Shown one piece after another: positions 33,538 to 41,674 of a DNA stretch of 64,000 nucleotides. The notes under the pieces are model-generated. The model was given only the letters and a program-made list of their open reading frames with translations. It was not told where the DNA came from and did not search any database. The stretch is from Zhihengliuella alba (GTDB taxonomy: Bacteria; Actinomycetota; Actinomycetes; Actinomycetales; Micrococcaceae). Position 1 is the stretch's first letter; every line of letters starts with the position of its first letter. The translations under genes and the position numbers were made by a program. The DNA is taken from assembly GCF_039538765.1 (NCBI RefSeq), contig NZ_BAABCJ010000002.1, positions 248,001-312,000 on the forward strand. Direction: 5' to 3'.

Positions 33538-35946
33538 TCAGTGCACGATGTCGACGGCGATGTTCCGCTGGCCCTCGCTGGGCGGTGGCACCGGCAGCAC
33601 GGAGATGCCGTGCCCGCCGTCGGTCAGGCTCCGCTGCGCCGCGTAGACCGGTTCCCCGGCCGAGTCGATCAGCACAGCGGCGGTGTCCTCGCCGAGGTCG
33701 TCCAGGGCCAGCGTCTCCGTGCGCGTCGGCTGAATCTCGATGGTGCGGGCCTCGCCGATCGTCCCGTCGGCCGCGATGGGCCGGACCTCGACGGTGGACT
33801 CGCCGCCGGCGGAGGCCAGGACGAGGGCCGTGTCGCCGAGCTGCGGCGGCACCATGACGTGCTGGTTGGCCAGCCGTGCGGCGGAGGGCGCCCAGGCGAA
33901 GTCGGTCGGTGCGCCGTCCTCTCCGGAACCTGCCCGCACGGAGCGGGCCCCGGCCACCACGGACTCCGACGACTGGATGGCGACCGTGTAGGTCCCCTCG
34001 GGCAGCTCGGCCAGGCTCAGCCCGGTGACGGAGTCGGCGGCCGCCGTGACGGTGGCCCCGCCGGGCATCTCGACCTCGCCGGACGGCCCGAACACCCGCA
34101 GGTTCAGTTCGGCGTCGACAGTGCTCGGGTTGGCCACCTGCAGCTGCGGCACGGCGTCCGCGTAGTCGCCCTCGGCGGGAGCCCGGTCCTCGGGCGCCTG
34201 CACCACGATGCCCGGCACCGTCTGCTGCCGGCCCGCCGACGCACCGGAATGCAGGTAGTCGACGCCGCCGGGCGTCAGCCCGCGCAGGACGGACTGCTGC
34301 ACGACGGCGTTCACGGCCGCCCCGGTGGAGGTCACGTGGACGCTGACGGCCGGATCGTCCGGGATCATGCCGGCCAGCACGATGCTGCGGGTCTCCCCCG
34401 GCGCCAGCACGATCCCGCGCAGGTTCGCCGCGTCCGCCCGGCCCGTGGTCCCGATCAGCTCGAGGTCCACCGTGGCCGCCGACTCGGACGGGTTGGCCAG
34501 CGTCAGCAGGCCGGTGCGCCCGACCTGCGTCGAGACTCCGGTGATCCACTGGTCGTTGGAGGGCGCCTGGCAGGTCGTCGCCGCGTAGCCGGCCAGGTCG
34601 CCGTCGTTCGCGTTGAAGCTGCGGGACATCCCGGCGAGGGACTTGAGGCCCCCGAGGGGCTGCGCGCGGAGCACGGCCCACCCCGGGTGGTCGACGCCGC
34701 TGGCCGTCTCGGCCGTCTGGCCCGTGTAGCCCTCGGCGCTGGACCCCGAGGCCTCGGCGGCCTGGTCCTCGGGGATGCGCTCGGCCAGCTGCTGGAGCAC
34801 GTCACCGCCGAGTGCGGAGACCGCGGCGCCGGGCAGGCGCTGAGCCGCATCGCTGACGACCGTGGCGCGGATCGGCGACGAGGCGGTCTCCGACTCGGGG
34901 GCGAACTGCGGATCGCTGCCCTCGGCCGTGGTGCCCTCGACGATGCGTGGTTCCGGCGCGCAGGAGAGCACGGTGTCGCCGGCCGGGACCGTGGCCTGGG
35001 TGACGCCGAGGTCCACGGCGGCGTTCGGCGTGGGGAGCAGGCTGGCGGCGGTCACGCCGCCGCCGGCCACGATCACGAGCCCGGCGCCCACGGCCGCCGC
35101 GATGAGCCTCCGCGTCCGGCGTCGCTTCTCGCGCTGGGCGCGGCGGCTCCCCGCGGTCGCCGTGCCGGCCACGGCGGCCGAGCGGCGGGGCGCCTCGGCC
35201 TCCGGGGCTGCCTTCGGCGCGGCCGCCTCGTGACGAGCCGCGTCCGGAGCCCGCTCGGGCGCCGGCTCCGAGGCGGCCTTCGACGCCTCGGGCTCCGCGG
35301 CCCGTGACTCCCTGGTCTCGGGCTCCGCGGTCTGGGGCTCCGACGCCGCGAGTGTCGGCTCGGGCGTCGGCTCGGGGCTCGTGGTCGAGGACGCCGCTGC
35401 AGCACTCGCGGGCTGCGTCGGGGCGTCCGACGACGCAGGCGCTTCCTCCGAAGGCTCGGGTGCGCGGTCGGAGGGCTCGGGCGCGCGGTCGGAGGTCTCG
35501 GGCTCAGCATCCGGCGGCGCGGGGGCGAGGTCGGGACGGTCCGCGGCGGCGCCCTGCGGCGGGTCCCCCGCTGACGGCGCGGCGTCGCGGTGGCCTGGGT
35601 CGGCACCCTCGCCGGCGTCGCCGTTCGGCACCCCGTCCGTCGCGGGGGCTTCGTCGTCGTCCCCGAGGGCGGCGAGTGCCTCCTCGAGGTCGCGGCGATG
35701 CGCGTCGTCGTCGGCCGCACCGGTCCCGCCGGAGCCGGCCACCGCCCCGGCGGGAACCGGCCGCGGGAGGCCCTGCGGTCCGGCGTCGGATTCCGTCCGG
35801 TCGACCGGACCGGGCGCGGGGACCGGGCTCTCGTCGCGGCCCTCCGGCCCACGGCCCGGCTCGGAGTCGTCGCCGCCCCGGCGCGCGTCGCGGCCCAGGG
35901 GCTCCTCGCGCTCCGGGTCCGACTGGTCTCGCGTCTTCTTGCTCAT
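33538..35946 (-). CDS. DUF5719 family envelope protein
   Basis: An 802-residue protein. Residues 1 to about 275 are disordered, rich in Glu, Pro, Ala and Asp with SDRAPEPSEEAP-type repeats, and end in a basic stretch (REKRRRTRRL). One membrane segment follows (about residues 280-300). The outer part (about 500 residues) is rich in beta structure with Ser/Thr/Gly, typical of a secreted all-beta domain. ATG 35946 overlaps the glycosyltransferase stop (ATGA), so the two are coupled. A role in cell-envelope assembly with the neighbouring GT2 is inferred from the conserved pairing. Confidence 0.85.
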   Translation of the reverse strand: MSKKTRDQSDPEREEPLGRDARRGGDDSEPGRGPEGRDESPVPAPGPVDRTESDAGPQGLPRPVPAGAVAGSGGTGAADDDAHRRDLEEALAALGDDDEAPATDGVPNGDAGEGADPGHRDAAPSAGDPPQGAAADRPDLAPAPPDAEPETSDRAPEPSDRAPEPSEEAPASSDAPTQPASAAAASSTTSPEPTPEPTLAASEPQTAEPETRESRAAEPEASKAASEPAPERAPDAARHEAAAPKAAPEAEAPRRSAAVAGTATAGSRRAQREKRRRTRRLIAAAVGAGLVIVAGGGVTAASLLPTPNAAVDLGVTQATVPAGDTVLSCAPEPRIVEGTTAEGSDPQFAPESETASSPIRATVVSDAAQRLPGAAVSALGGDVLQQLAERIPEDQAAEASGSSAEGYTGQTAETASGVDHPGWAVLRAQPLGGLKSLAGMSRSFNANDGDLAGYAATTCQAPSNDQWITGVSTQVGRTGLLTLANPSESAATVDLELIGTTGRADAANLRGIVLAPGETRSIVLAGMIPDDPAVSVHVTSTGAAVNAVVQQSVLRGLTPGGVDYLHSGASAGRQQTVPGIVVQAPEDRAPAEGDYADAVPQLQVANPSTVDAELNLRVFGPSGEVEMPGGATVTAAADSVTGLSLAELPEGTYTVAIQSSESVVAGARSVRAGSGEDGAPTDFAWAPSAARLANQHVMVPPQLGDTALVLASAGGESTVEVRPIAADGTIGEARTIEIQPTRTETLALDDLGEDTAAVLIDSAGEPVYAAQRSLTDGGHGISVLPVPPPSEGQRNIAVDIVH

Positions 35947-38900
35947 CGGGACTCCTCCTCCGTGGGCTCGTCCGCGGCATCCAGCCCGGTCTCGTCCTCC
36001 TCGGCGTGACCCTCGTGCCGCCAGCGGGGCTGCGCCACGGCGACCCGTCGGCGGGCACGGAACGGAAGCACCAGCAGGACGGTGAGGATCAGGACCGCCA
36101 CCTGCAGGACGGCGATCGGCAGGCGCAGCGGACTGGCATGCCAGACCCGCAGCTCGCCCGCCTCCGGCGGCAGCTCGAAGGCCTGCGCCCAGCCGGCCTC
36201 GGTGCCGTGCAGGGGCCGGCCGTCGAAGGTCGCGTGCCAGCCGGTGTCGGCGCGCTCGGCGAGCACCACGGTGCGCCCGGTCGAGCCGGCCGGGATGGAC
36301 TGGTCGGCCACCCGCCCGCGGTCGTTCTCCACGAGGTGCTCCACCGCGCCGTCGCTCTCGATGCGCACGCGGGAGGCGAAGTCGGCGGTGCCCTCCCCCG
36401 TCGCCTCGCTCGCGGCGTCGTGGACGCGCCAGAGCCAGCCGGAGGCGGTCTTGCCGACGCTGGCCAGACCGGGCACCACGTTGATCTGGGAGGCGAGGTA
36501 GTCGCCGCCGGCGCTCGACTCGTCGAGGACCACGAACGCGACGCCGAGGTCGCGCAGGTCCTCGCGGGGGTCGATGCTCTGGCCGGAGACGATCGCGGCG
36601 ACCGTGGCGCGCAGGGCCGTGGTGGCCGCGTCGTCCTCACGGCGCTGCTGCTCGAGCAGCGACCCGTAGAACTCGTGGGTCTGCGCCACCACGGCGGACG
36701 CGTCCAGCGTCGCCCCGCCTCCGCTGACGAGCGAGGCCTGGATGACTCCGGCCTCCCGCTGCTCCACCACGAGCGTCCGGGTCTGGTACTCCCCCGTGCC
36801 GCGATCCGCGGCCGTCGCGGGCAGAGTGCGCTCCGGCGCGGCCGCCAGGCGCAGGTCCGCCCCCGGGAGCGAGCCTGCGGCCAGCCACCCGCCCGCGGCG
36901 AGGAGCAGGGACAGGACCGCGACGACGGCGCCGGCGTTCACCGCGGCGCGCCGGCCAGCACCCAGTGCGGGCCGGCCGTCGCGTGTGGTGTTCGGCTCGC
37001 GCGCCTGGGTCGCGCCGACCGCGGCCGCGAACAGGAGGCCGAGCGCAGCCACCGAGACGAACGTACCCGTGTACGGCGTGACCGCGACGCCCTGGTCCAG
37101 TCCGGTCGCGACCAGCTGGGCCCCGACCGAGGCGGCGAGGCCGACGATCGCAACGGCCCAGCCGGCGCGTGCGGCCCACCCGGCGCGGGCCGGGAGCAGG
37201 GCGCCGACGACGGCGAAAGCCAGCACCGGCAGGGCGACGACCGCCGCTGCGGCCAGGACCCACGGCGGCAGGTCCAGGTCAGCGAGCGGGGCGGGCAGCC
37301 ACTCCGGTGCCGTCTGCGTCCCCAGGGCCTCCGGGAAGCCCAGCAGGCGCTGCCACACCGGGGCGGGGGTGAAGGCCTGCGCGAGCCCCGGGTCCGCCAG
37401 GAGTACGCGCGAGTTCTCGAATGCGCCAGCGATCAGCCCGGCCGAGGCGGCGAGCGCCGGGACCGGCACCCACCAGAGTGTGCGGGCCCGGCGCCCGGTC
37501 GCGACGGCCAGCACCACGATGGCGACGATGGCCGGCACCAGCAGGGCCGGCGCCGCGGAGACGACTGCGGCGAGCGCCAGGGCCGCACCCGCTGCGGCCG
37601 TCCACGACGGGACGCCGCCGACGCCGGGACGCTCGGGCGCGCCGACGTCGTCGTACTCGTTGAGCCCGTCCTGGCCGCGGCGCCGGGCGCCGCCGATGCT
37701 GCGGACGACGCCGAGCGCCACCAGCGGCAGGAACACGTGCACGACGACGGCGCCGAGGCGGCCGCCGGCGAGCGCGGCCTGGAGGGCGGGCAGGAGTGCC
37801 CAGAGGAGTGCGCCGAGGAGGCGGATCGCCCGGGAGCCGGTGACGGCGCCGAGCGCCAGCCAGGCGAAGAGCGCGGCCAGTGGCATCGCGGCGAGCGCGA
37901 AGACGGTGACCGCGGCGTTCGTGTGCCCGAGGCCGAGGCCGCCGAGCAGCACGAGGAAGAGGTCGAACGGGTCCGGCGGGCCGCCGATGCCCGCGCCGGT
38001 GGACTGCCACCAGGTGGTGGCGCTGGTCCAGAGATCGGAGAGGTCTGCGGTCACGGGCAGCGCCGAGCCGCCGGCCACCGCCGCCGCCCCGATGATGTGG
38101 CGCAGGCCGACGAGCGAGAGGACCAGCGCGATGCCGGTGGCGAGGAGGGCGCTGACCACCGAGCTGGTGCGGTGCGGCGTGGCGATGGCCGCGAAGTCGT
38201 CGTTCGCGTCGCCCGAGGGGTTCGAGGCCTCGAGCGAGCCGCCGGCCCCGTCGCCGACGACGGCGTCGTGGTGGGCTCCCGCGAGGAGGTGGCGCTTGTG
38301 CTCGCGGACGTCCCGCCGGTCCGTCATCAGCGGTCTGACGGCGGAGCGCCGCTGGCGGCGCGTGCGGGCTGCTCGGCGGCGGGACCGGATCAGGCTGACG
38401 GGGCTGAAGACGGCGAGGAAGGAGGCCGCGAGCTGGCGCGCGCCGAAGCCGGGGTCCTTGGCCACGAGGCCCGCCAGGAAGCGGCCGATGCCGCCGAGGA
38501 GCGCGCCGATCGCGATGAAGGGAACGGCCACCGCAGGGGCGTGCTTCAGGCGCAGGTAGACCTGCGAGCGGCGCGCGGCGAGCGGCCCGGAGATGCTCTT
38601 GACCGCGTCCGCCACGTGGTACATCCGGGCGCGGGGGACCACCACGACGCGGTGCCCGGCGAGCCGGTTCCGCCAGGCGAGGTCGAGGTCGTCGCCGACG
38701 CCCTGGAGCGCGGGGTCGAAGCCGTCGAGCAGCTCCCAGGCGTCGCGGCGGATCAGGAGGCCGGCGGAGTTCACGGCGAACGCGTCCGAGCGGTTGTCGT
38801 ACTGCCCCTGGTCGAGCTCGTCCGCCTCGATCATGGTCAGCCGCTCGCCGGTGCGGCTCATCGACAGCCCGACGTCGAGCAGGCGCCGGGGCCGGTCGGC

Positions 38901-39287
38901 GTCGAGCTGCTTGCAGCCCGCGATCGTGACGGACGGGCTGGTCTCCACGGCGCGGAGCAGGTTCTCCAGCGCGTCGTGCGCCGGGGCCGAGTCGTCGTGG
39001 ACCAGCCAGATCCAGTCCTGGACATCGGCGTCGGCCTCGGGCAGGCGGCCCCGCAGCCCCTCGGCCACGGAGTGGCCGAAGCCGCGCGCCGCCGCTTCGA
39101 CCACGGCGGCGCCCTCCGGGAGGAGTTCGGCCAGCAGGTCGGCCGAGCCGTCCCGCGAGGACGCGTCGACCCCGATGTAGGAGTCGACGGGCCGCGTCTG
39201 GTTGGTGAGGGCCTCGAGTGTTCTGGGGAGGAAGGCGGCGCCGTCGTGCGTCGCGACGACGGCGGTGACCCGGACGTGCTCGGAAAT
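35943..39287 (-). CDS. Giant membrane GT2 glycosyltransferase; probable ATT start
   Basis: About 1,114 residues. The N-terminus is a GT2 domain (VRVTAVVATHDGAAFLPRTL, then IWLVHDDSAPAHDAL with the Asp pair, then a GVGDDLDLAWR segment). After about residue 320 come a dozen hydrophobic segments mixed with extracellular loops; the protein ends in a basic-acidic tail. It probably transfers sugars to a lipid-linked or surface polymer. No ATG, GTG or TTG occurs in this frame between the whiB coding region and the conserved core: ATT 39287, whose A is the last base of the whiB TGA, is the best candidate, and CTG 39290 the alternative. It is coupled to DUF5719 by an ATGA overlap. Confidence 0.88.
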   Translation of the reverse strand: MSEHVRVTAVVATHDGAAFLPRTLEALTNQTRPVDSYIGVDASSRDGSADLLAELLPEGAAVVEAAARGFGHSVAEGLRGRLPEADADVQDWIWLVHDDSAPAHDALENLLRAVETSPSVTIAGCKQLDADRPRRLLDVGLSMSRTGERLTMIEADELDQGQYDNRSDAFAVNSAGLLIRRDAWELLDGFDPALQGVGDDLDLAWRNRLAGHRVVVVPRARMYHVADAVKSISGPLAARRSQVYLRLKHAPAVAVPFIAIGALLGGIGRFLAGLVAKDPGFGARQLAASFLAVFSPVSLIRSRRRAARTRRQRRSAVRPLMTDRRDVREHKRHLLAGAHHDAVVGDGAGGSLEASNPSGDANDDFAAIATPHRTSSVVSALLATGIALVLSLVGLRHIIGAAAVAGGSALPVTADLSDLWTSATTWWQSTGAGIGGPPDPFDLFLVLLGGLGLGHTNAAVTVFALAAMPLAALFAWLALGAVTGSRAIRLLGALLWALLPALQAALAGGRLGAVVVHVFLPLVALGVVRSIGGARRRGQDGLNEYDDVGAPERPGVGGVPSWTAAAGAALALAAVVSAAPALLVPAIVAIVVLAVATGRRARTLWWVPVPALAASAGLIAGAFENSRVLLADPGLAQAFTPAPVWQRLLGFPEALGTQTAPEWLPAPLADLDLPPWVLAAAAVVALPVLAFAVVGALLPARAGWAARAGWAVAIVGLAASVGAQLVATGLDQGVAVTPYTGTFVSVAALGLLFAAAVGATQAREPNTTRDGRPALGAGRRAAVNAGAVVAVLSLLLAAGGWLAAGSLPGADLRLAAAPERTLPATAADRGTGEYQTRTLVVEQREAGVIQASLVSGGGATLDASAVVAQTHEFYGSLLEQQRREDDAATTALRATVAAIVSGQSIDPREDLRDLGVAFVVLDESSAGGDYLASQINVVPGLASVGKTASGWLWRVHDAASEATGEGTADFASRVRIESDGAVEHLVENDRGRVADQSIPAGSTGRTVVLAERADTGWHATFDGRPLHGTEAGWAQAFELPPEAGELRVWHASPLRLPIAVLQVAVLILTVLLVLPFRARRRVAVAQPRWRHEGHAEEDETGLDAADEPTEEESR

Positions 39288-39913
39288 CAGACCGCTCGCT
39301 TCCGCAGACGGCGGCGCTCGCGCTCGGACAGCCCGCCCCAGATGCCGAAGCGCTCGTCGTTGGCCAGGGCGTACTCGAGGCACTCGGCGCGCACGTTGCA
39401 GGCGCCGCAGACCTTCTTGGCATCGCGGGTGGAGCCGCCCTTCTCCGGGAAGAAGGCCTCCGGGTCCGTCTGGGCGCAGAGGGCCTCGGTCTGCCAGCCG
39501 AGCTCCCCCTCGTCCTCGGCGTCGCCGATCAGTCCGAGCCAGAGGTTGCGCTCGGCGGGCTGCGCCTCGGCGGGCCGCTCGCCGGAGCCCCGGAGCGCCT
39601 CGGTCTGCAGCGGGTCGGCCTGGAGCGCCTCGGCCGGCGCCGCGTCCCCGTGGCCGCGGTCCGCGTAGAGGTCCTGGACGTCGCCGAGCGTGCCGCCGAC
39701 CGCGGTCTCGGAGGGCAGCCCGGCGGCCTCGTGCGCGGCGAGGAAGGCCGTGGCCTGGTCCTCGAGCTTCAGCGAGGACTCGCGGAACCGCTCGGCTGCG
39801 GCGTCGTCGGCCGGGTCGAGGAACCAGTCCGCCGGGACGCCGCGCGAACCATAGTTCTTGGAGGCCTGCGCGGCGGCGGAGTTGTGCTCGTGAATGCGTT
39901 CGGGTGTCCCCAT
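39287..39913 (-). CDS. WhiB family transcriptional regulator with long N-terminal extension
   Basis: A 208-residue redox-sensing, Fe-S cluster-binding regulator. The C-terminal domain has Cys146, Cys169, Cys172 and Cys178 (C-x22-C-x2-C-x5-C) and FGIWGGLSERERRRLRKR, the WhiB turn and basic tail. Its position before a glycosyltransferase and its place relative to DUF3499 suggest the WhiB2/WhmD branch, which governs septation. About 140 residues precede the Fe-S domain, much longer than the usual 85-100 residue WhiB; they are Glu/Ala-rich and include LEDQATAFLAAHEAAGLP, a likely helix. The stop overlaps the glycosyltransferase start. A perfect palindrome lies 120 bp upstream. Confidence 0.93.
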   Translation of the reverse strand: MGTPERIHEHNSAAAQASKNYGSRGVPADWFLDPADDAAAERFRESSLKLEDQATAFLAAHEAAGLPSETAVGGTLGDVQDLYADRGHGDAAPAEALQADPLQTEALRGSGERPAEAQPAERNLWLGLIGDAEDEGELGWQTEALCAQTDPEAFFPEKGGSTRDAKKVCGACNVRAECLEYALANDERFGIWGGLSERERRRLRKRAV

Positions 39914-40032
39914 TGTTGAGCCCTTCGACTGTCCAGGTGGTGGTTCCGGCGGATGACTCTCGTCTTGCGCTCGATTGCTTGTTCGGGCGGTCGGCTACCT
40001 TGAGAGGGAAGCGGGCCGTGCCGCCGCCATAA

Positions 40033-40046
40033 TTACACTTGTGTAA
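40033..40046. promoter_or_regulatory. Palindrome TTACACTTGTGTAA upstream of whiB
   Basis: TTACAC-TT-GTGTAA is a perfect inverted repeat in an AT-richer patch of an otherwise GC-rich gap between divergent whiB and TIGR03089 genes. It lies 120 bp before the whiB start and 148 bp before the TIGR03089 start. It looks like an operator for a dimeric regulator; which one is unknown. Confidence 0.55.
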
Positions 40047-40193
40047 CTCGACGCCGTCAAGCGAGCTGGGGGATTCTAGAGACTCAGCATCGGCGTGTCC
40101 CGGCACGCCACGCCGAGCGGATTCCGCGCCAGACCAGTCAGAACACGACTTCCGCGGATTGTCAGGGTTTTCACAGCAACTCGAGGAGCGACC

Positions 40194-40964
40194 ATGACCG
40201 GAAAATCTTCTCCCTCCGACCACCTGCCGTTCACCGGGGCCGAGGACGTGCTGCGGCCCCTCCGGGCCTCGGCCGCCCCGCTGCTCGTGTGGCACGGCGC
40301 CGGCGGCGAGCGCGTCGAGCTCTCCGGCCGCGTGTTCGACAACTGGGTCGCCAAGTCGGCGAACCTCCTGGCCGAGGAGTTCGACGTCGAGCCGGGGACC
40401 GCCGTCGTGCTGGACCTGCCCCCGCACTGGAAGTCGCTCGCCCTGGCGTTCGCCGCCTGGCAGCGCGGCGCCGAGGTGCGGCTGGATCCCGCCGCGCCGG
40501 CCGACCTGCTGGTGACGGACCGGCCGGCGGAGGCCGCCGCGCTACGGGCGTCCGCCGGGACCGCGGGCGGGGACGTGCTGGCCGTCGCCCTGGGATCGCT
40601 GGCCCTGGCGTTCGACGGCGACCTGCCGCCGGGTGCCGTCGACTTCGCCGCCGAGGTCCGGGGCTACGGCGACCTCTGCGAGCCCGAGTCCACGCTGCCG
40701 GCCGGCACTGCGCTGGTCGCCGGCGACGGCGGGGTCAGCTACGACGAGCTCTTCCGTCCGGCCTCGGACGGCCTCGAGGGGCGGGTGCCGGACGCGGGCA
40801 CGGCCGGGCTCGCGACCGAATCGCTCGAGCGGGCCGTGCGCACCGCCGTCGCACTGTTCACCAGGGGCGACGCCCTGGTCCTGTTCGGCCGGGACCGGAC
40901 GGGAGCGGGCGCCGAGGCGTCGCAGCGACTGCTGGATCAGGAGGGCGCGACGGTCCTGCCCTGA
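40194..40964 (+). CDS. TIGR03089 family protein (AMP-binding-like)
   Basis: A 256-residue actinobacterial protein of the TIGR03089 family. It resembles the N-terminal lobe of acyl-adenylate ligases (LLVWHGAGGERVELSGRVFDNWVAKSANLL, quoted in part: GRVFDNWVAKSANLL), but it lacks the later SGTTG-type loop and C-terminal lobe. It is therefore unlikely to be a full ligase. GAGGAGCG eight bases before ATG 40194 fixes the start; the frame that opens at 40095 is not supported. It overlaps the 3' end of GtrA by 28 bp on the opposite strand. Confidence 0.88.
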   Translation: MTGKSSPSDHLPFTGAEDVLRPLRASAAPLLVWHGAGGERVELSGRVFDNWVAKSANLLAEEFDVEPGTAVVLDLPPHWKSLALAFAAWQRGAEVRLDPAAPADLLVTDRPAEAAALRASAGTAGGDVLAVALGSLALAFDGDLPPGAVDFAAEVRGYGDLCEPESTLPAGTALVAGDGGVSYDELFRPASDGLEGRVPDAGTAGLATESLERAVRTAVALFTRGDALVLFGRDRTGAGAEASQRLLDQEGATVLP

Positions 40965-41509
40965 CCGGTCGGGTGGTCGGCGTCGTCGTCCGCGACGTGC
41001 CGGCCGTGCTCGTCGTGCCCCAGGTGGGCCAGCTCGTGATCGTGGGCGAACTCGGGCTCGGCGTCCAGCTCGGCCGTGAAGACCCAGAACCGGTACGCGA
41101 AGAAGCGGAAGATCGTGCCGAGGATGAGACCGACGACCGAGCCGGCGATGAACAGGCTCGTGGTGTCCGTCAGCTGCAGGATGTACTTGGTGACCCAGAC
41201 GCACGCGGCGGCGATGCCCAGGCCGATGGCATTCATCACGACGAACATGACCAGCTCGCGCGCCACATTGGCCTGACGCCGGTGACGGAAGGTCCAGTAA
41301 CGGTTGGCGACCCAGGAGAACACGGTCGCGACGGCGCCGGCCACGATCTTGGCCTTGACCTCGGAGCCGGCCATGTGCCCGGACATCAGCCAGACGAAGA
41401 TGCCGGTGTCCACCACGAAGGCGGCGGCGCCGACCGTTCCGAACTTCATGACCTCGCGCCAGAGCAGCGAGACGAGGCCGCGAGCGCGCTGGCTGAGTGC
41501 GCTGAACAT
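40937..41509 (-). CDS. GtrA family flippase-like membrane protein
   Basis: A 190-residue protein with four membrane helices (VGAAAFVVDTGIFVWLMSG; VAGAVATVFSWVANRYWTF; ELVMFVVMNAIGLGIAAA; SLFIAGSVVGLILGTIFRFF) and a His/Asp/Glu-rich cytoplasmic tail. GtrA-family proteins carry polyprenyl-phosphate-linked sugars across the membrane. The NRYWTFRHRR segment is the family signature. GGAGGGAT five bases before ATG 41509 supports the start. It converges on TIGR03089 with 28 bp of overlap. The link to surface glycans fits the neighbouring purK-purE, LCP and manA only by location, not directly. Confidence 0.92.
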   Translation of the reverse strand: MFSALSQRARGLVSLLWREVMKFGTVGAAAFVVDTGIFVWLMSGHMAGSEVKAKIVAGAVATVFSWVANRYWTFRHRRQANVARELVMFVVMNAIGLGIAAACVWVTKYILQLTDTTSLFIAGSVVGLILGTIFRFFAYRFWVFTAELDAEPEFAHDHELAHLGHDEHGRHVADDDADHPTGQGRTVAPS

Positions 41510-41662
41510 ATCCCTCCAGGATGGTTTGGGGCGCGCCGGCCGCGAGCGGCGGACGACGTACAGACCCACCATTTTACGTCCACGCCCTGCAGATTCTCTG
41601 GGAGGAACGCCCCCGGGACGCGTGCGTTGGGTCACCGGACCGGGCCGGCGGTCGGGCTTCGG

Positions 41663-41668
41663 TAGGCT
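41663..41668 (+). promoter_or_regulatory. -10 box of purK (leaderless)
   Basis: TAGGCT is six bases before GTG 41675. This favours GTG 41675 over the in-frame GTG at 41669. Confidence 0.55.
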
Positions 41669-41674
41669 GTGCGG

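Noticed and set aside
35304..39668. A 1,454-residue open frame antisense to DUF5719 and the glycosyltransferase
   Set aside because: Composition is Arg/Gly/Ala-rich with no recognisable domain; the opposite strand carries clear conserved domains.
39288..40427. Extension of the glycosyltransferase frame through whiB to position 40427
   Set aside because: It would cover the whole whiB gene in another frame with low-complexity sequence; the GT2 core begins only after the whiB stop.
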